Below, piece after piece: positions 1-12,000 of a stretch of DNA of 64,000 nucleotides; the stretch's first letter is position 1, and every line of letters begins with the position of its first letter. The notes below the pieces were generated by a model, which made no database searches, was not told the DNA's origin, and worked only from the letters and a program-made list of their open reading frames with translations. A program made the position numbers and the translations under genes. The stretch lies in assembly GCA_029204225.1 (NCBI GenBank), contig CM055096.1:73538919-73602918 (forward strand). The letters run 5' to 3'. This stretch comes from Diphasiastrum complanatum. Its lineage: Eukaryota; Streptophyta; Lycopodiopsida; Lycopodiales; Lycopodiaceae.

Positions 1-26
1 ATGCATCATCCGCACATAATTGTACC

Positions 27-1014
27 TTAACTTCCATTTTGCACTTTCACTAATTTAGTGAATGCTTCTTTGCGAGAAGTCATATGACGAGTAGCACCAC
101 TATCAATCACCCATTCAATGGGCTGAAGATCAGTAACTTGCAAAACAGAACCTGAATTCCTCATAGATGTAGAAGTACTAGTAAAAGCAATATTAGACAC
201 AAAAGCATAGTCTTGGTTGAAGAGATCACCACTAGCTTCAAGCTCTAGCTCCAAAATAGCAAGTGAAGCACTAGTATCAATTCCTTTACTCTCCTCTTTC
301 GCAAGCTTCTTCTTACAATCCTTGATGAAGTGCCCATACTTCTTGCAATAATGGCACTTCCCTTTCTTCTTTTGAGTGTTGACATCTTGACCTCCAATGG
401 GCTTTTGCTCATCCTTGGAAGGAGGCTTCCCCTTTCCTTTTGACTTGCCTTTGCCCTTGCCTTTCATGAAGAAAGCTTGATCTTGTTGAGTGTCACCCGC
501 AAAGTTTTGCCTCGTTTGCTCCTCTTCAAGAAGTAGCCCAACAAGTTCATCAAAGGAGAGTTTAAGAAAGTTGATTTTTGAGATACACCACTTTTGCTGG
601 ATTTTTGACTCTATACATAGTATAAAGTGTATCCCACGCACTTTTAGATGTCTTACAAGACCTAATATGAGGTAAGATAGGTCTTGTCACAGTAAGAGCA
701 ACCATAGAATGTGCTTGTGCATCCCTTCTATCCCACTTCTTTTGTTCTTCCGAAGATGGAGAAGATGATGTTGATGATGATGATCCACGAGGTGTAGGAG
801 GTGCCAAAGACGGAGGCCTTTCCTCATCACCATTGACCAAATCCCAGAGCCCTTTCGCTATGAGAAGATTCTTCATCATGTAACTCCATAAGGAGTAGTT
901 TGTGCCATCCAACCGATCTTCACTAAACAAAGAACCGATAGCTTCCGATTCTTTAGCCATTATCTCCAACAGAATTTCAGCTTGTAGTAGATAGGAAAGA
1001 GAGCCTTTCCACAA
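27..1014 (-). pseudogene. Copia gag-protease polyprotein relic
   Basis: Two minus-strand frames carry the parts. The first (about 1014 to 562, probable start at 960, MAKESEAIGSLF) has the gag N-terminus with the DGTNYSLWSYMMKNLL block typical of plant Copia gag (UBN2 family). The second (641 to 27) has the gag C-terminus, a lysine/glycine-rich basic stretch, a CCHC zinc knuckle (CHYCKKYGHFIKDC) and the start of the aspartic protease with DSGATRHMT. The middle of gag is missing between KNQLS and FDELVGLLLEEE, so an internal deletion with a frame break has destroyed it. A stop follows at 27-29. The family function is virus-like particle assembly and polyprotein cleavage. This copy cannot make an intact protein. 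Confidence 0.85.
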
Positions 1015-1491
1015 CCAAATCTACTCAAAAAATTTGCAGCAAACAAAGAGCTGAAAGTAGGAGCACATGATGTCTTTCAATCTGCAACCAAAGTGCCCAA
1101 AAGATAATGGAAAGATGGCTGTCTTTCTGCACAAAAAAACCAGCTTCTTGAAAATTAGGTTAGCTTCGATTGAAGCCTACACCGAAACCTGATTAGGAAG
1201 CCAATTAGTGTGATCAACACACACTCCAATAGGGCTTTTGAAAGCGCCCTACTTCTTGCTGAGAATTTGCAAATTTCCAGCCACAAGTTGACTTAACCAT
1301 GAATAGGGTTTGCTGAATTTTGGGCGCCCTCCTACACAAATGCAAACCTGAAAACAAAAACAACAAGATAAGGAGACACCACAACCAAAAATCAGTAGCA
1401 GATTTTTGGGCGTCCTCCTCCAAACAAAACTTGCTGAAAACTGGTTGCATAAAAATCAGATTTGAGATTCTGATTACTCCTCCAAGAACTC

Positions 1492-1654
1492 TGTTGGACC
1501 CACGAGTCAGTACATGACCGAAATTGGGTCCAACTGAACTTAAGACAAACTTAAGATGGCCTAAATAACTACATACCCATGGTTACACAAATCTCGACCT
1601 TTTGGGTCAAAGTAACCTATGGATTAACTTCAGCATAGTCATTTACCTCTAACA
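1492..1654 (-). repeat. Truncated Copia LTR
   Basis: On the plus strand it begins TGTTGG and ends CTAACA, as do the LTRs at 12042-12485 and 13153-13575. It shares blocks with them such as GGTTACACAAATCTCGACC and TTTTGGGTCAAAGT. About 260 bp are missing from the middle compared with those copies. Confidence 0.7.
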
Positions 1655-1669
1655 AAGGGAGCAAACCAA

Positions 1670-4095
1670 GGAAATTGAATCGTAAGTAGCCTTTCCTTTC
1701 CTAGGTTTCCTCATCATCTAATTTGCCTTTCCAATATACCAGAAATTTAGAGACCATCCGATTTCTTAACTGATGTTGACAACCTTTTTTGGCACTACCG
1801 GTACAAAGGTAGTTAGATCCTCCAACTGAACTAGTTCACCTTCCGGAATTAGGTTATCCTGTCTACTAAGTCGTTCTTTCAAACGACTTACGTGGATTAC
1901 AGATGAACTCCAACTCCTATCAGAAGATTTAGCTGATAAACGACTTGACGGGTTTTCTTTACAACCTTATATGGAATGCTATAGCGAGAAGAAAGCTTAT
2001 AGCATTTACCAGTTTGCAGTAATAAGAATCTTTTGGGAAGATACACCCAGTGTCAGACCTCAAATTCTCGAGGTGAGCGACCGCGGTTAGCATAAAACTG
2101 AGCTCTATCCTGAGTGGTTTTAATGCTTTTTTTGGCCACCCGCAACATTTCTTGCATATCCTGCAAGAAATCAATTGCAGCTTGTACCCTGAGATCTTTG
2201 AGTTAGACAGAAACTGGTGAACGTGGCTGAAAGCCATACATTAGTATAAAAGGACCGAATAATCCATTGGCACGCTATTGTGCACGAATTCAACCATTGG
2301 TAGATATTTTTTTAATCAGGCTATCTATGAGAAACATATGCCCGAAGCATATCCTCCATTGTCTGGTGGATGCGTTCTGTTTGCCCATTGGATTTCGGGT
2401 GATCCGAAGAACTTAGACGAAGGGTTGTATCAAGTTTTTCAAAAATTGACTGCCAGAATTTGCCATTGAACTTGGAGTCTCAATCACTAACAATATCATT
2501 CAGCAAGCCTTACAATCTGAACAACTTTTCAACAAAAAGTTGGGCTAGTTCAGATGCCTTGACATTAGGTTTAGTCAGAATAAATTGCGCCAATTGGGTT
2601 AGCATGTCAACCACCACCCAAATGGCATCATGACCCTTCCCGGTTTTAAGGAGTCCAGTCACAAAGTCCAGTGAAATACTTTTCCATTTCTTATTGGGAA
2701 TTTTCAAGGGATGTAAAAGACCCAAAATTTTGGGCCTTTCCGCTTTATCAAACTAACATTGTTCACAACCTTGAACGCATGCCTCGGCATGGTCCTCCCT
2801 GTCCGGCACACATACATTTCCCTTTTGAAAAAGCAAGCCATTCCTCATGGATTATTCATTTAGTATCTTATGATATGGAGAATACTTGGGACCTTGCATC
2901 CCAAGGTTTCACTAGATCTAGAATTTCTTGCAAGGACATCTAGCCAGATGCGATGGAAATAACCATCGCTTCGACAAAGATCTCAAAGTGAAAGATTGGA
3001 TCGCAGATAAGCATAACTGATTAACCTCCGCAATCCGACTCAAGGCATAGGTCATAGGTCACACTATTCGACATACCTTTAAGATACTTAATGTCGAACT
3101 GAAACTCCCGAATGAGCTTCGACCACCCAGCCTTATGGCCTCTTAGGAACGACATCACAAATATACTTAAGGGATTGCTGATCAGTCATCATCGTAAATC
3201 TGGCACCATATAAATAATGTCTCAAATTTTTAACTCGTGAATGACCGCCAAAAGCTCCTTCTCATAGGTAGAATACCTACACTGAGCAAGATCTAGCTTT
3301 TTGCTTTCAAAAGCTACTAGGATATCATCTTGGTAAAGGACCACTCCTACATCCTAGTTGCTAGCATTCGTTTCTACTAGAAATGGCCTATTCGGATTGA
3401 CTATATGTAAAATTGGATCTGTAGCAACACAACGCTTGAGAGTTTCAAAACTCTCATTCATTTCATCAGTCCTTACTACTAGGGACTTTTTCTACGGCTA
3501 CATTTTTTCTTCATTCCCTTAAGAACGTTCGTTAATGGTAATGTTATATTAGCATAGTCCATAATGAACCTGTGAAAAAATCCTATGAAGCCAAGGAATT
3601 ATTTCACATCACGGATTGTTTGCGGTTTTGGCCATTCTCATAACTTATGAACCTTATCACAATTGATCTCAATGCAGTGATTGATATTGCCAAGTTACTT
3701 CAGCTTGGTTTGAAAGAGCTCACATTTTGACTCCTTGGCATAGAGCTTTTCTTGTCTTAGCGACCCCAAGACAATACAAAATTGCTCTTCATGCTCCTCA
3801 AGGGTCCGACTATAAATTAATATGTCGTCCAAATACACTACCACAAAATTTTCCAGATATGGACAAAGAATGTCATCATCATCTGTTGGAAAGTGGTGGG
3901 GCCATTCTAGAGTCCAAACAATAACGCCAAAAACTTATAATGGCCATTTATGGTTCGGAAACCAATCGAAGGAACATCCTCGTTCCTCTGCATAATATAA
4001 ATGGCATGAAATAGTTGAGCAGAATCATCTTCAGGCAAAGTCTTTGGTGAGGAAGTTCCTTCACTTGAGGACATGGTAGGCTCCACTATGCACAA
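1670..4095 (-). pseudogene. Ty3/Gypsy chromovirus pol relic (RT, RNase H, integrase, chromodomain)
   Basis: Minus-strand frames, read from high to low coordinates, give the normal Gypsy order. The reverse transcriptase is at about 4095-3700, with INGHYKFLALLFGL, GPTTFQQ and the catalytic YLDD (VVYLDDILIYSRTLEEH). RNase H is at about 3420-3150, with FLVETNASN and YSTYEKELLAVIHELK. The integrase is at about 2760-1960, with WKSISLDFVTGLLKTGKG and HDAIWVVVDMLTQLAQF. The chromodomain is at about 1765-1685 (FLVYWKGKLDDEET). Frame changes and stops are scattered throughout, so the copy is dead. A chromodomain after integrase is known to mark the chromovirus branch, which targets chromatin. No LTRs belonging to it were recognised. 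Confidence 0.85.
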
Positions 4096-4149
4096 AGGAA
4101 GATTTGCTAAAAAAAAAAGGGCAAGAGTTTGGTAGCAAAAGGCCTAGAG

Positions 4150-5926
4150 GTCTATAAAGCTCTTCAAGAAGCTAAGGCAAAAAGTGAAGCAGGTGAATGA
4201 GCGGAGTAAGACCTATAACCCCTTTCTCACACCTATTTTCCACCTCCCAAGAGCCATTATCCATACTACGTGACGGTCCCCACCTAGCGTGTGCATAGCT
4301 ATGCCTTTGCCTTAAATTGCTCAAAACAGTCAAGGGCTTTTGACTTCTTCTTAATAAACAAAGCCGTTCTTCTTCTAGAATAATCATCAATAAATGTGAT
4401 GAAATATCTTGCTCCCCCTAAAGCAACAGTCTACATGGAGCCACACAAATGATTATGTATCAATTCTAGAAGGCCTTTAGCTTTGTGAACTTGGTTAGGC
4501 TTAAAGGGCAATCTTTTGTGTCTTAACTCGCACATACTAGACAAGATGTGCAATGTAAAAGATCTACGTCGTCGATTAAATTTTTGTCAAACATATGCTT
4601 GATGCTCTTTGTAATTCAGATGTCCTAGTCTTTGATGCCAAATGAGATTCTAGTCAACTGAACTAGTGATTGCAAGAGTGTTATCTGTGTTGAAGATCTG
4701 GAGGACAGGTATCAATGTCTCATCCGTAATGCCAATCTCCAATTGTCTTTATCAGAGATAATGCATTGATTTGAATTGAAAGCAGTTTTGTGTCCCAGAT
4801 CAACAATTGGCTTATTGACAACAAGTCCTTTGTCAAAATTGGAACATGTAACACCCCAATTACTAGCTTGGTGTCTCCATCTTTGAGCTGCAATTGAATA
4901 GTTCCTTCTACTATCTCCAAGCTGGACAAACTTACTTGAGTTACTTTGTGTATATTCAACAAATGAATCGTTATGATTGGTCATTTGTTTTGTTGCTCTA
5001 GAATTTAGATTATACCAAGATCTAAGATCTTGAGAATCTTAGTGCCTAGCCATGAATGCATTCTTTAGATTCTCTGTTTCCTTTGAATCAACTTCAACTG
5101 TATTGACTAATTGTTGATTCTTTTTCTTGGCTTTTAGCTTTCTATGGTCCTTCCTTCGTACAATAGGACTTTGTCGTTAGAGTGCCGACTCTTTTGATTT
5201 GTTTTTACTTGTGGATTGATAGGAGCTAGATTTTGCTCAACTTTGCTATTTTTCTATGTGTTCGTCTTTGAAAACGGTGCAATAGTCCTATCAAAGTTAG
5301 AGGAATTTGTCTTGATTTCCTCTTGTAGTAATATGGATATGACTCAATAAGGTCAACTTTGGTTGTGTTGACACAATCATTGTCCAGTTCTCAAAACTCT
5401 CAAGTAGACTTGATAAAAAAGTCATGACTGCATCAAAATCATCCCCAGGACAACTGATAGAAGGCATTTGCTCAAGTAAGGAATTCAATTTATTCACATT
5501 AACAATCATTGGCGCTGACTCATCCATTTTAGAAGAACAATAGTCTCCAACTTACACCTTTGACTTCATAAGGTCATGTCAAAATGTTCCAGGCTTCCTT
5601 GGAGGTACTTGTTGTGCTACATGCGAGAAATTTGAGAATCTCTAAGACTCGATGCAATGGTGGCAAGAGCTTTACCATCTTTCTGCCTCCATTTGGCAAG
5701 CATGTAGATCTGCTTTTGGCTTTACCTTTGCCCTTGTAACTCTCTCCCATAGATTTTTGGCCAAAAAGACCATTTTGAATTTAGCTTTCCAAATATGGAA
5801 ATTGTCTCCTTGAAACTTTTCTATGACTGTGACATCATTAGAATAATCCATTTTATATGGATTATGGTACCAGAATGGAAATGTAACAAAATCTGGTAAA
5901 AAATTGTGTGATATTGAGGTATCCAC
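4150..5926 (-). pseudogene. Second Copia gag-pol relic
   Basis: Minus-strand pieces, in order. Gag N-terminus at 5926-5672 (probable Met MDYSNDVTVIEKFQGDN, then WKAKFKMVFLAKNLWE). Gag middle at 5527-5297 (VNKLNSLLEQM, then DDFDAVMTFLSSLLESFEN). Protease/pre-integrase region at 4984-4712 (VTQVSLSSLEIVEGTIQLQ, LKDGDTKLVIGVLHVP, DLLSISQL). Integrase start at about 4530-4310 (LIHNHLCGSM, then GGARYFITFIDDYSRR). Frames shift repeatedly and the zinc knuckle is not visible. This is a different Copia lineage from the one at 1-1654, judged by its gag sequence. No LTRs were found on either side. Confidence 0.8.
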
Positions 5927-5944
5927 AAATTGGCAAATCCTTTG

Positions 5945-6480
5945 CTCTTGCGGGGTACCTTGAAAGCGTCCAGTCTGAGTCTCAAGCTAATCTGACGAGA
6001 CTTGGAATTGGCCCAATATGAATCTTAGACTATGTGATAGTCCTGAGTTCAGATTGCATGGTAAAACTAGGAACCCCATTGTATCCAACTCCAAAAAGTA
6101 AGCCTGATAGTAGTCAGGTTTGACCCCTAGCTGGCCATGCCATGCTCTACCAAGTTATGCTCTATATAGCAAACGTTTGATGTAGTTGTGGGTGACTAAT
6201 AAAAGATAGAAATGCCAGGTGTGTCCAATAAATGGGAGGCCTAGGAAAAGTCAGGATAGTTGATATTTCTGACTATGAAGTGCTGACTCTGCTGAGATGA
6301 GGTGAGTGCTGCCTGTATGTATCGTTGCTTGTCTGTGGGAGACAATCTGACTCGTTGTATATGTGTGATGAGCTGAAATATGGCGTCAAGCTGTATGTAA
6401 CCAGTGATAGGTCCCAATATATCGGTGGAGGTCCTGGTAACTCCCATGTCATCACAATCAATGGCTAGTATGTGTAACGG
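5945..6480 (-). mobile_element. LINE fragment (copy A)
   Basis: Minus-strand peptide IQLDAIFQLITHIQRV followed by RYIQAALTSSQQ matches the better copy at 48.6-48.9 kb (IQIEAVLQLITYIQRI, RYIQVALSSSQR). DNA similarity continues down to about 5945 (for example CCCCTAGCTGGCCATGCCA against CCCCTAACTGGTTATGCCA). The fragment covers part of ORF2 between the RT and the C-terminal zinc motif. Neither end is complete. A GA tract starts about 90 bp upstream in the LINE sense. Confidence 0.65.
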
Positions 6481-6571
6481 GTTGACAACATCATGAAAAT
6501 CTATCTATCTTGTAGCAGTCCTGGCGTTAAAATTGCTAGTAAGAAGAACATACTCTTGACCTGCGAATCTG

Positions 6572-6573
<2 letters not shown>

Positions 6574-6632
<59 letters not shown>
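6574..6632. repeat. (GA)n microsatellite
   Basis: About 59 bp of uninterrupted GA dinucleotide. It ends only about 20 bp before the first recognisable PUM23 exon, so it sits at the polypyrimidine/branch region of that intron. On the transcribed strand it is purine-rich, so it is not itself a pyrimidine tract. Confidence 0.95.
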
Positions 6633-6636
<4 letters not shown>

Positions 6637-6653
6637 ATATCCTCAAAATGCAG

Positions 6654-6773
6654 GTCAATTTGGTTTTGGATGAGCTAGAAGAATCTTTTGCTCCACTTAT
6701 TGAGGAAAGACGAGCAGGGGTTGTTTCCAGCATATTAGCTGCTTGTGGTCGGTTTCGAACCCGTCAACGTGAG
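6654..6773 (+). CDS. PUM23: PUM23-like exon (first in window)
   Basis: Forty codons, from AATGCAG|GTC to GAG|GCATGT. It encodes VNLVLDELEESF and then GVVSSILAACGRF, part of a Puf-type helical repeat. The only arrangement that keeps frame with the next exon uses a GC donor (AG|GCATGT). The nearby GT donor at 6769 would leave one base and break the frame. Confidence 0.8.
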
Positions 6774-8981
6774 GCATGTTTTCTATTGATGAAGTGGCTT
6801 TGCTGTTATTTATGATCTATGATTTTGCTTGAAAATTTGGTGCAAGAGTAGTCTGCTTGGAAGATCTATCTTTGCTTACTGGTTTTACATGAGCTAGTGT
6901 GGATATTAAGTTCTTACCAAAGTAATTGACATAAGTATTAAGTATGAATGAGACACATGGCTAAGCTCTAGTTGTACAAGTCATTAATGGTTTATTTTAG
7001 AGTTTGTAGAGAAAATGATTAATACTATTGATAATTTTCTTATTAAAGTGCTATTTTTTATGTTTTCTACTTATTTTTTCTAGTGAATTGCATCATACAT
7101 TATAATTTTGTCTGTCAAATCTCCATCCTAGAATAGTCAAACCCAATAGTTTCTTGAAAACTTGGGTCTCCCTATTCTAATCACTCTTGAAAGACCTGTA
7201 AAAAGGCTCTCACACACTCATAGAAGTGGATGGACTAGAAATGGATCCTTTTAAACGTTGAAATTGCCCCTTTGTTGTAAGTGTATGTCCCATTTTTCAA
7301 AGAATGGAGGTATGCGTCCAGAATTTGGTGGTAGTTTGTGTATAAACTGGATGTCACTAATAGAGTGTGCAATGCCATGGTATTCATGCAAGGACATGGT
7401 CCTATTATGGTTATCAAGTGTACTTGTTAATTCACTTTGAATAGTAAAGCAAGTAGGCTCAAGTGCGAAACTAGTGTAAGTTTTTAGAGAGAGAAAGAAA
7501 CATTTATTGATGTCTTTAGAGTACTTAAAGGTAGGTGAGATTGAAAAAATACATTTCAAGTGTGATCCGTACTGTGGGGGCTTAATAAGTCTCTGATCTA
7601 AAACCAGACCAACAGAGACATGAAACTGATGTGATCTAGAGATTAGTAAAACATCTATGTAAGACATGATAAACCAAAATAAATCAACAATGAGAATAAT
7701 AATGAGCACTCTAAACTATTTACCATCCTTGATAACTTGGGTACAATAGAAGGTGTCACCATTGCATGAGGGAGTCTTTGACGAACTGAGCGTGTCTGTG
7801 AGTGATTGTATGTGTGTTGATGGCTAGTTCGCGGTGCACAAGTGTCTCAAGATCTATTGACACAGTCTATGATCATAGTGTCGTGTGGAATATCTGCATT
7901 GAGAGAGAATTGAATTGAATTGAATTGTATTAATGTCTATAAAATACCCTTGGGTATATGAGACAAATAAAAAAGTACATCAGTAAGGAGCATTTTCCAT
8001 AAAAACCGGACTTATTCTAACTGCTACAAACAAAAATAAACCAGAAGAAAAAGAAAAACCAATGCTTAACCTCCAGCTATGGTGAGGGTACAAAAAGCAG
8101 TAGCTACGCGGAGGAGAAAACTGACCAACTGAGAGAGAAAAACTGTGTGATCTGGCGGGAGGCACAAGGTGGCCTCTGGTGGCAAGTTCGAGAAGGTCGA
8201 AGGGGGCGCTGGAGCTTCGGTCGTCGAGCTGGGATGTCAATCTTATCATCTGATAAATCATCTCTACCTCTTTTTGGAAAGAAACGTGTAATATGCTGCT
8301 GGCTGTGGTCAACATCAACTGAAAGAAGAGAGGATCTGAGAGAAAGTATCTCTCATAGTAGCAAACCCAGACATCTCGTATCAGGATAAGCAAAGAAGGA
8401 ACCAAGTGTGAGTGGAATGATCCGATATAGACAATGGTATCTGCCTCTGATCTCATAGTAAGCTGGACATCTGAAAATAAAGTGGAACTCATCCTCAACT
8501 TCCTGTAATGAACAACACTGACAGATCTGTAAGGGACGTGGCGTGTCTGTGTATCTGCCTGTCTCAATACCGAGCTGATGAGAAGAAACCCAAATCTGAC
8601 CAATGCTTTGCGGAAGTCTACAAAGCAACAATATTCTCGCTGTTTCCTGGATTTCGCCTCCTCTATGATACATCTCAGGATGAAAACCTGGTCAGCCGTG
8701 GAGTAGCCTGCTCTAAAACCTGCCTGTCCCATAGCATACAATCCCTCTGTCTCAGCCTGGGAGCTGATGATAGACCGCATAACTGAGCCATAGAGCTTAA
8801 CCATCGTGTGGCTGATCATAATAGTGCGATAATTGTCTACATTCAACGGATCACTGGCCTTAAGTATAGGGTGTAAAAGGCTAGTGCACCAAGAAGTGGG
8901 AAGGCCAAAAATAATAGATTGGTTAAAAATGTGGGAGATGTATGGAGCAATAATATGAGCGATAGGTTTGAGAAAGTCCAT

Positions 8982-9040
<59 letters not shown>

Positions 9041-12000
9041 AGGTGAGCTGAGAGAGAGAGATGACAGGTGAGCTGATTTTGCAGGTTTGCCGAGCCCTTG
9101 CACATGCTATCAATCGTGATGTGTCAACCCTCAATGTTACAGTCCCACGAATGCTGTTTTTGGAGGATTTTGCGTCTAGTAGGAAAACTGGCTCTCAATG
9201 GGAACCTAGTTTTGGGAAGAAGATGTCAGTTCTTGGATCTGCAATGCTCCAGATGATTTTCAGCTTTCCACAGGTGCTTCAGTTTGTAATATTTCCTTCT
9301 TTTTTGGGGAATATAGTGCTTTTTTTCTGTCTTTCTCAATTTGATGCTCAATTTTCTATTCTCTGACCCTTTACCTGCTGCTGTTAATCATTTAGTAAAG
9401 ATGTCTTCTTTTTTATGTACTCTATATGACATGTTGTTTTCTTTGTGCACGGCCTGACATTGCCTAATGTGGATAATATGCAGGATTGTAACCAACAGTT
9501 TTCAACAAGTTTTGCAGCACTAGAAGCCGATCAAGTTTTAGCAACAGTCAAAGATGTAAGTGGACGCCATGTACTGGAGGCGTTTATCTTGTCTTCTGCT
9601 CCTTTGAAGCACAAGCATAGAAGTATATCAAAGTAAGTATCGTGTTCAGCAAGTGTAATTATATTACTTGCTTGTACAAACAATTTGGTTGCACTCGATT
9701 CTCGAGTATAATAAGAAAATTTTTTGTCATTGTGGAACATTGTAATGTTAGACTCTTCACCTGGTCTATTGTGAAAAGACTATGTCAACCCTAACCTTAT
9801 CTCTAACAAGTGCAACATCCACGTTTTAATGAGTGTTTCTTAGTTGCAAAGTGCACTTATCTTTGCTCAAGTCCTTTTGTTGTTTGTCTTACATTTTAGA
9901 TCCGCTGAAGTTGAAATTTTTATTTGATTGGTGAGGGCTAATGATTGCTCGGTGTATATTTTACTCCTAGATATTGAATGCATGAAGTTGGTTTTAAGTT
10001 AGTCACATTCATTTCTCAATGTCTAGTTATTTGTGCATGGTTAGGGTACTGTTATTCTCGTACATGTCTACTGCATTTCACAAGAAATGTGTGAACACAC
10101 ATATATTGTGTGGATTGTTTCAGTTAGGTTTCACTAGCTGATGTATCAGGAAGGTATAATGCCTACTTTGTTCGTCAATTAAATGTCAAAATATTTGCTG
10201 TATTTTCAATTGTCGATATCATGTAGATATTGTCGATCAAATGGCTTGTTAAGACCTGGAGTCACAAGTGATGCTACATATCTAAGGCCCTAATTAGCAT
10301 GTTCATAATTGAGTCCCTAGGCACCAAATGCGAGATGCTAGTTCAATAGTGAAATGAGATGTACAAACTCTTAAGTGAGTGACTTGTAATTTTGATCACG
10401 TTAACAAGATATATGGAATAGACAGTGATGGGGTTAGTGAGGTAACAAGATGAAAAGTAAAATGAAGAAGCACTTCAATGGTGATTGAAGGTTAAGAACA
10501 GAGGGAGTCAGAAGTGATTGTCGACTGAAGCCCTGAAATAGCAGGAAACAAAGAATCGACTGCAAGTGAAGAGCTAGTATCTCGAAGTGATGGAATTTAA
10601 TTGCGATCAGAAGAAGCTGAACAATGTATGGTGTGTTAATGAATGGTGTTACAATGGATGCCATTATACCAGTAAATGCAAAAAATGGTGGCCGCCATAG
10701 AGGAAGCGATATCGAAATTTGAGTTTGTTCCAGATATAAAACTATCCTAATGGGATAGAAAGAACATACGCGAAATCTGTCATTGAAGTAGGGCTGGAAA
10801 CTGCACACTGATGACATGACTGCAATATCAAGAGTTTGCCGGTCTCTTTCCAATTTTGTTTGTACTTGGTATATGCATGTTCCATAAGTGTCTATTCTCT
10901 CTTTGTTTTTTCTAAGTACATATTCTTCCACCGTCTGTACTAATATTATATGTAGATGTGCATCCCTCATCCATAGGTACATGTCTCTCAATTGAAAACT
11001 GATAATGTGATGGTATTAAAGATAAGAGCTGTTGTGTCACAGTACTGGAAGATAGCTATATTTCGTCTGTATATGCCTATGTAAGTACTCAAAATGTATA
11101 TGCCTATCACCTAATTTGGAGATGCCTGTCTATCAGCTATAGGCACATGTCCTAACCTGTATAAATGGGTATCTCAGCTGGAATGACATGTCTCCCAATG
11201 CTCTGTGCCTGGTTCTGAATTGTAGGAGAAGGATGTGAAATTGCAGATGTGAAATTCTATATGCCAAACAAGATCTATTTGATCATATCTCGAGTAGTTG
11301 ATATGTATGAGAACATTCAGGTTGCTCCTGTAAGATAATCTAAAATTAAAGGGAACAAAATTTTCGACCGTGGTGTTGATAGAAGAAATGCTGGTGGTCG
11401 GAGGAGTGATGCTAGTGTGTGGGATATTGGAACTGGCAATGTGAAATGGTTACAAGTAGCTGGTGCTTGACGGGTAATACACTATAGCATGTATGAGGAG
11501 GTTGCAAGGCAAACTTTATATTAGGAATAGCTGGTACAGGCAGTTTAAAAGATGACTCAGATAACTGCTGTAGGACGTGGATGCATCTACAGGTCCTCAT
11601 ATGCATCCATAGTTTCTCATGAGGCTGGGTTTGAGTGTAATCAGTAAAATGTATAGAACCATAACCATGATGGGAAGGCGTGGCACTCTTAGAAACATGG
11701 CAAGTGTCAAAACAAATGGCAGTGTGACCCTGAAAAGTGATATCAATATCGTAGTAGAAGAGCAGCCTAGGAGACGAAAGGAGCCTTAAATGTTGTACTA
11801 CTGTGCTGAAAGGCATTTCAATAGTTCTGCACCAGCCATGGAGACATGTAGTAAAAACTTGGTAAATATTGTATGTGTTTGTGCAATCATCTGGGCTATA
11901 AATGAATCAAAGTAAACGAATGTTTTTCATTTTCTTTCATATAAAAATTGAGTATGAATTTGCAATCGACTTCTAATAAATCTTGTTGATCTTTTCATTG

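Larger units (their letters stand above)
1..1654 (-). mobile_element. Copia-type LTR retrotransposon, 5' part with truncated LTR
   Basis: Read on the minus strand this is a 5' LTR remnant (1654 to 1492), an untranslated leader (about 1490 to 1015) and gag running into protease up to the window edge. The leader shares short stretches such as GGGCGCCCTCCTAC and the LTR shares long stretches with the miniature element at 12.0-13.6 kb, so they are one family. The LTR here is only about 163 bp against 423-444 bp there, and it jumps from TGTTGG straight to ACCCACGAG, which indicates an internal LTR deletion. The element is cut by the window edge, so its 3' half may lie outside. Confidence 0.8.

Noticed and set aside
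6769-6774. GT donor GTGAGG as the end of the first PUM23 exon
   Set aside because: It leaves one base, and the next exon then reads out of the conserved frame. The GC donor four bases later restores it.
10434-11816. Two minus-strand open frames in intron 3
   Set aside because: No motif, no splice context that agrees, and composition like the surrounding intron.
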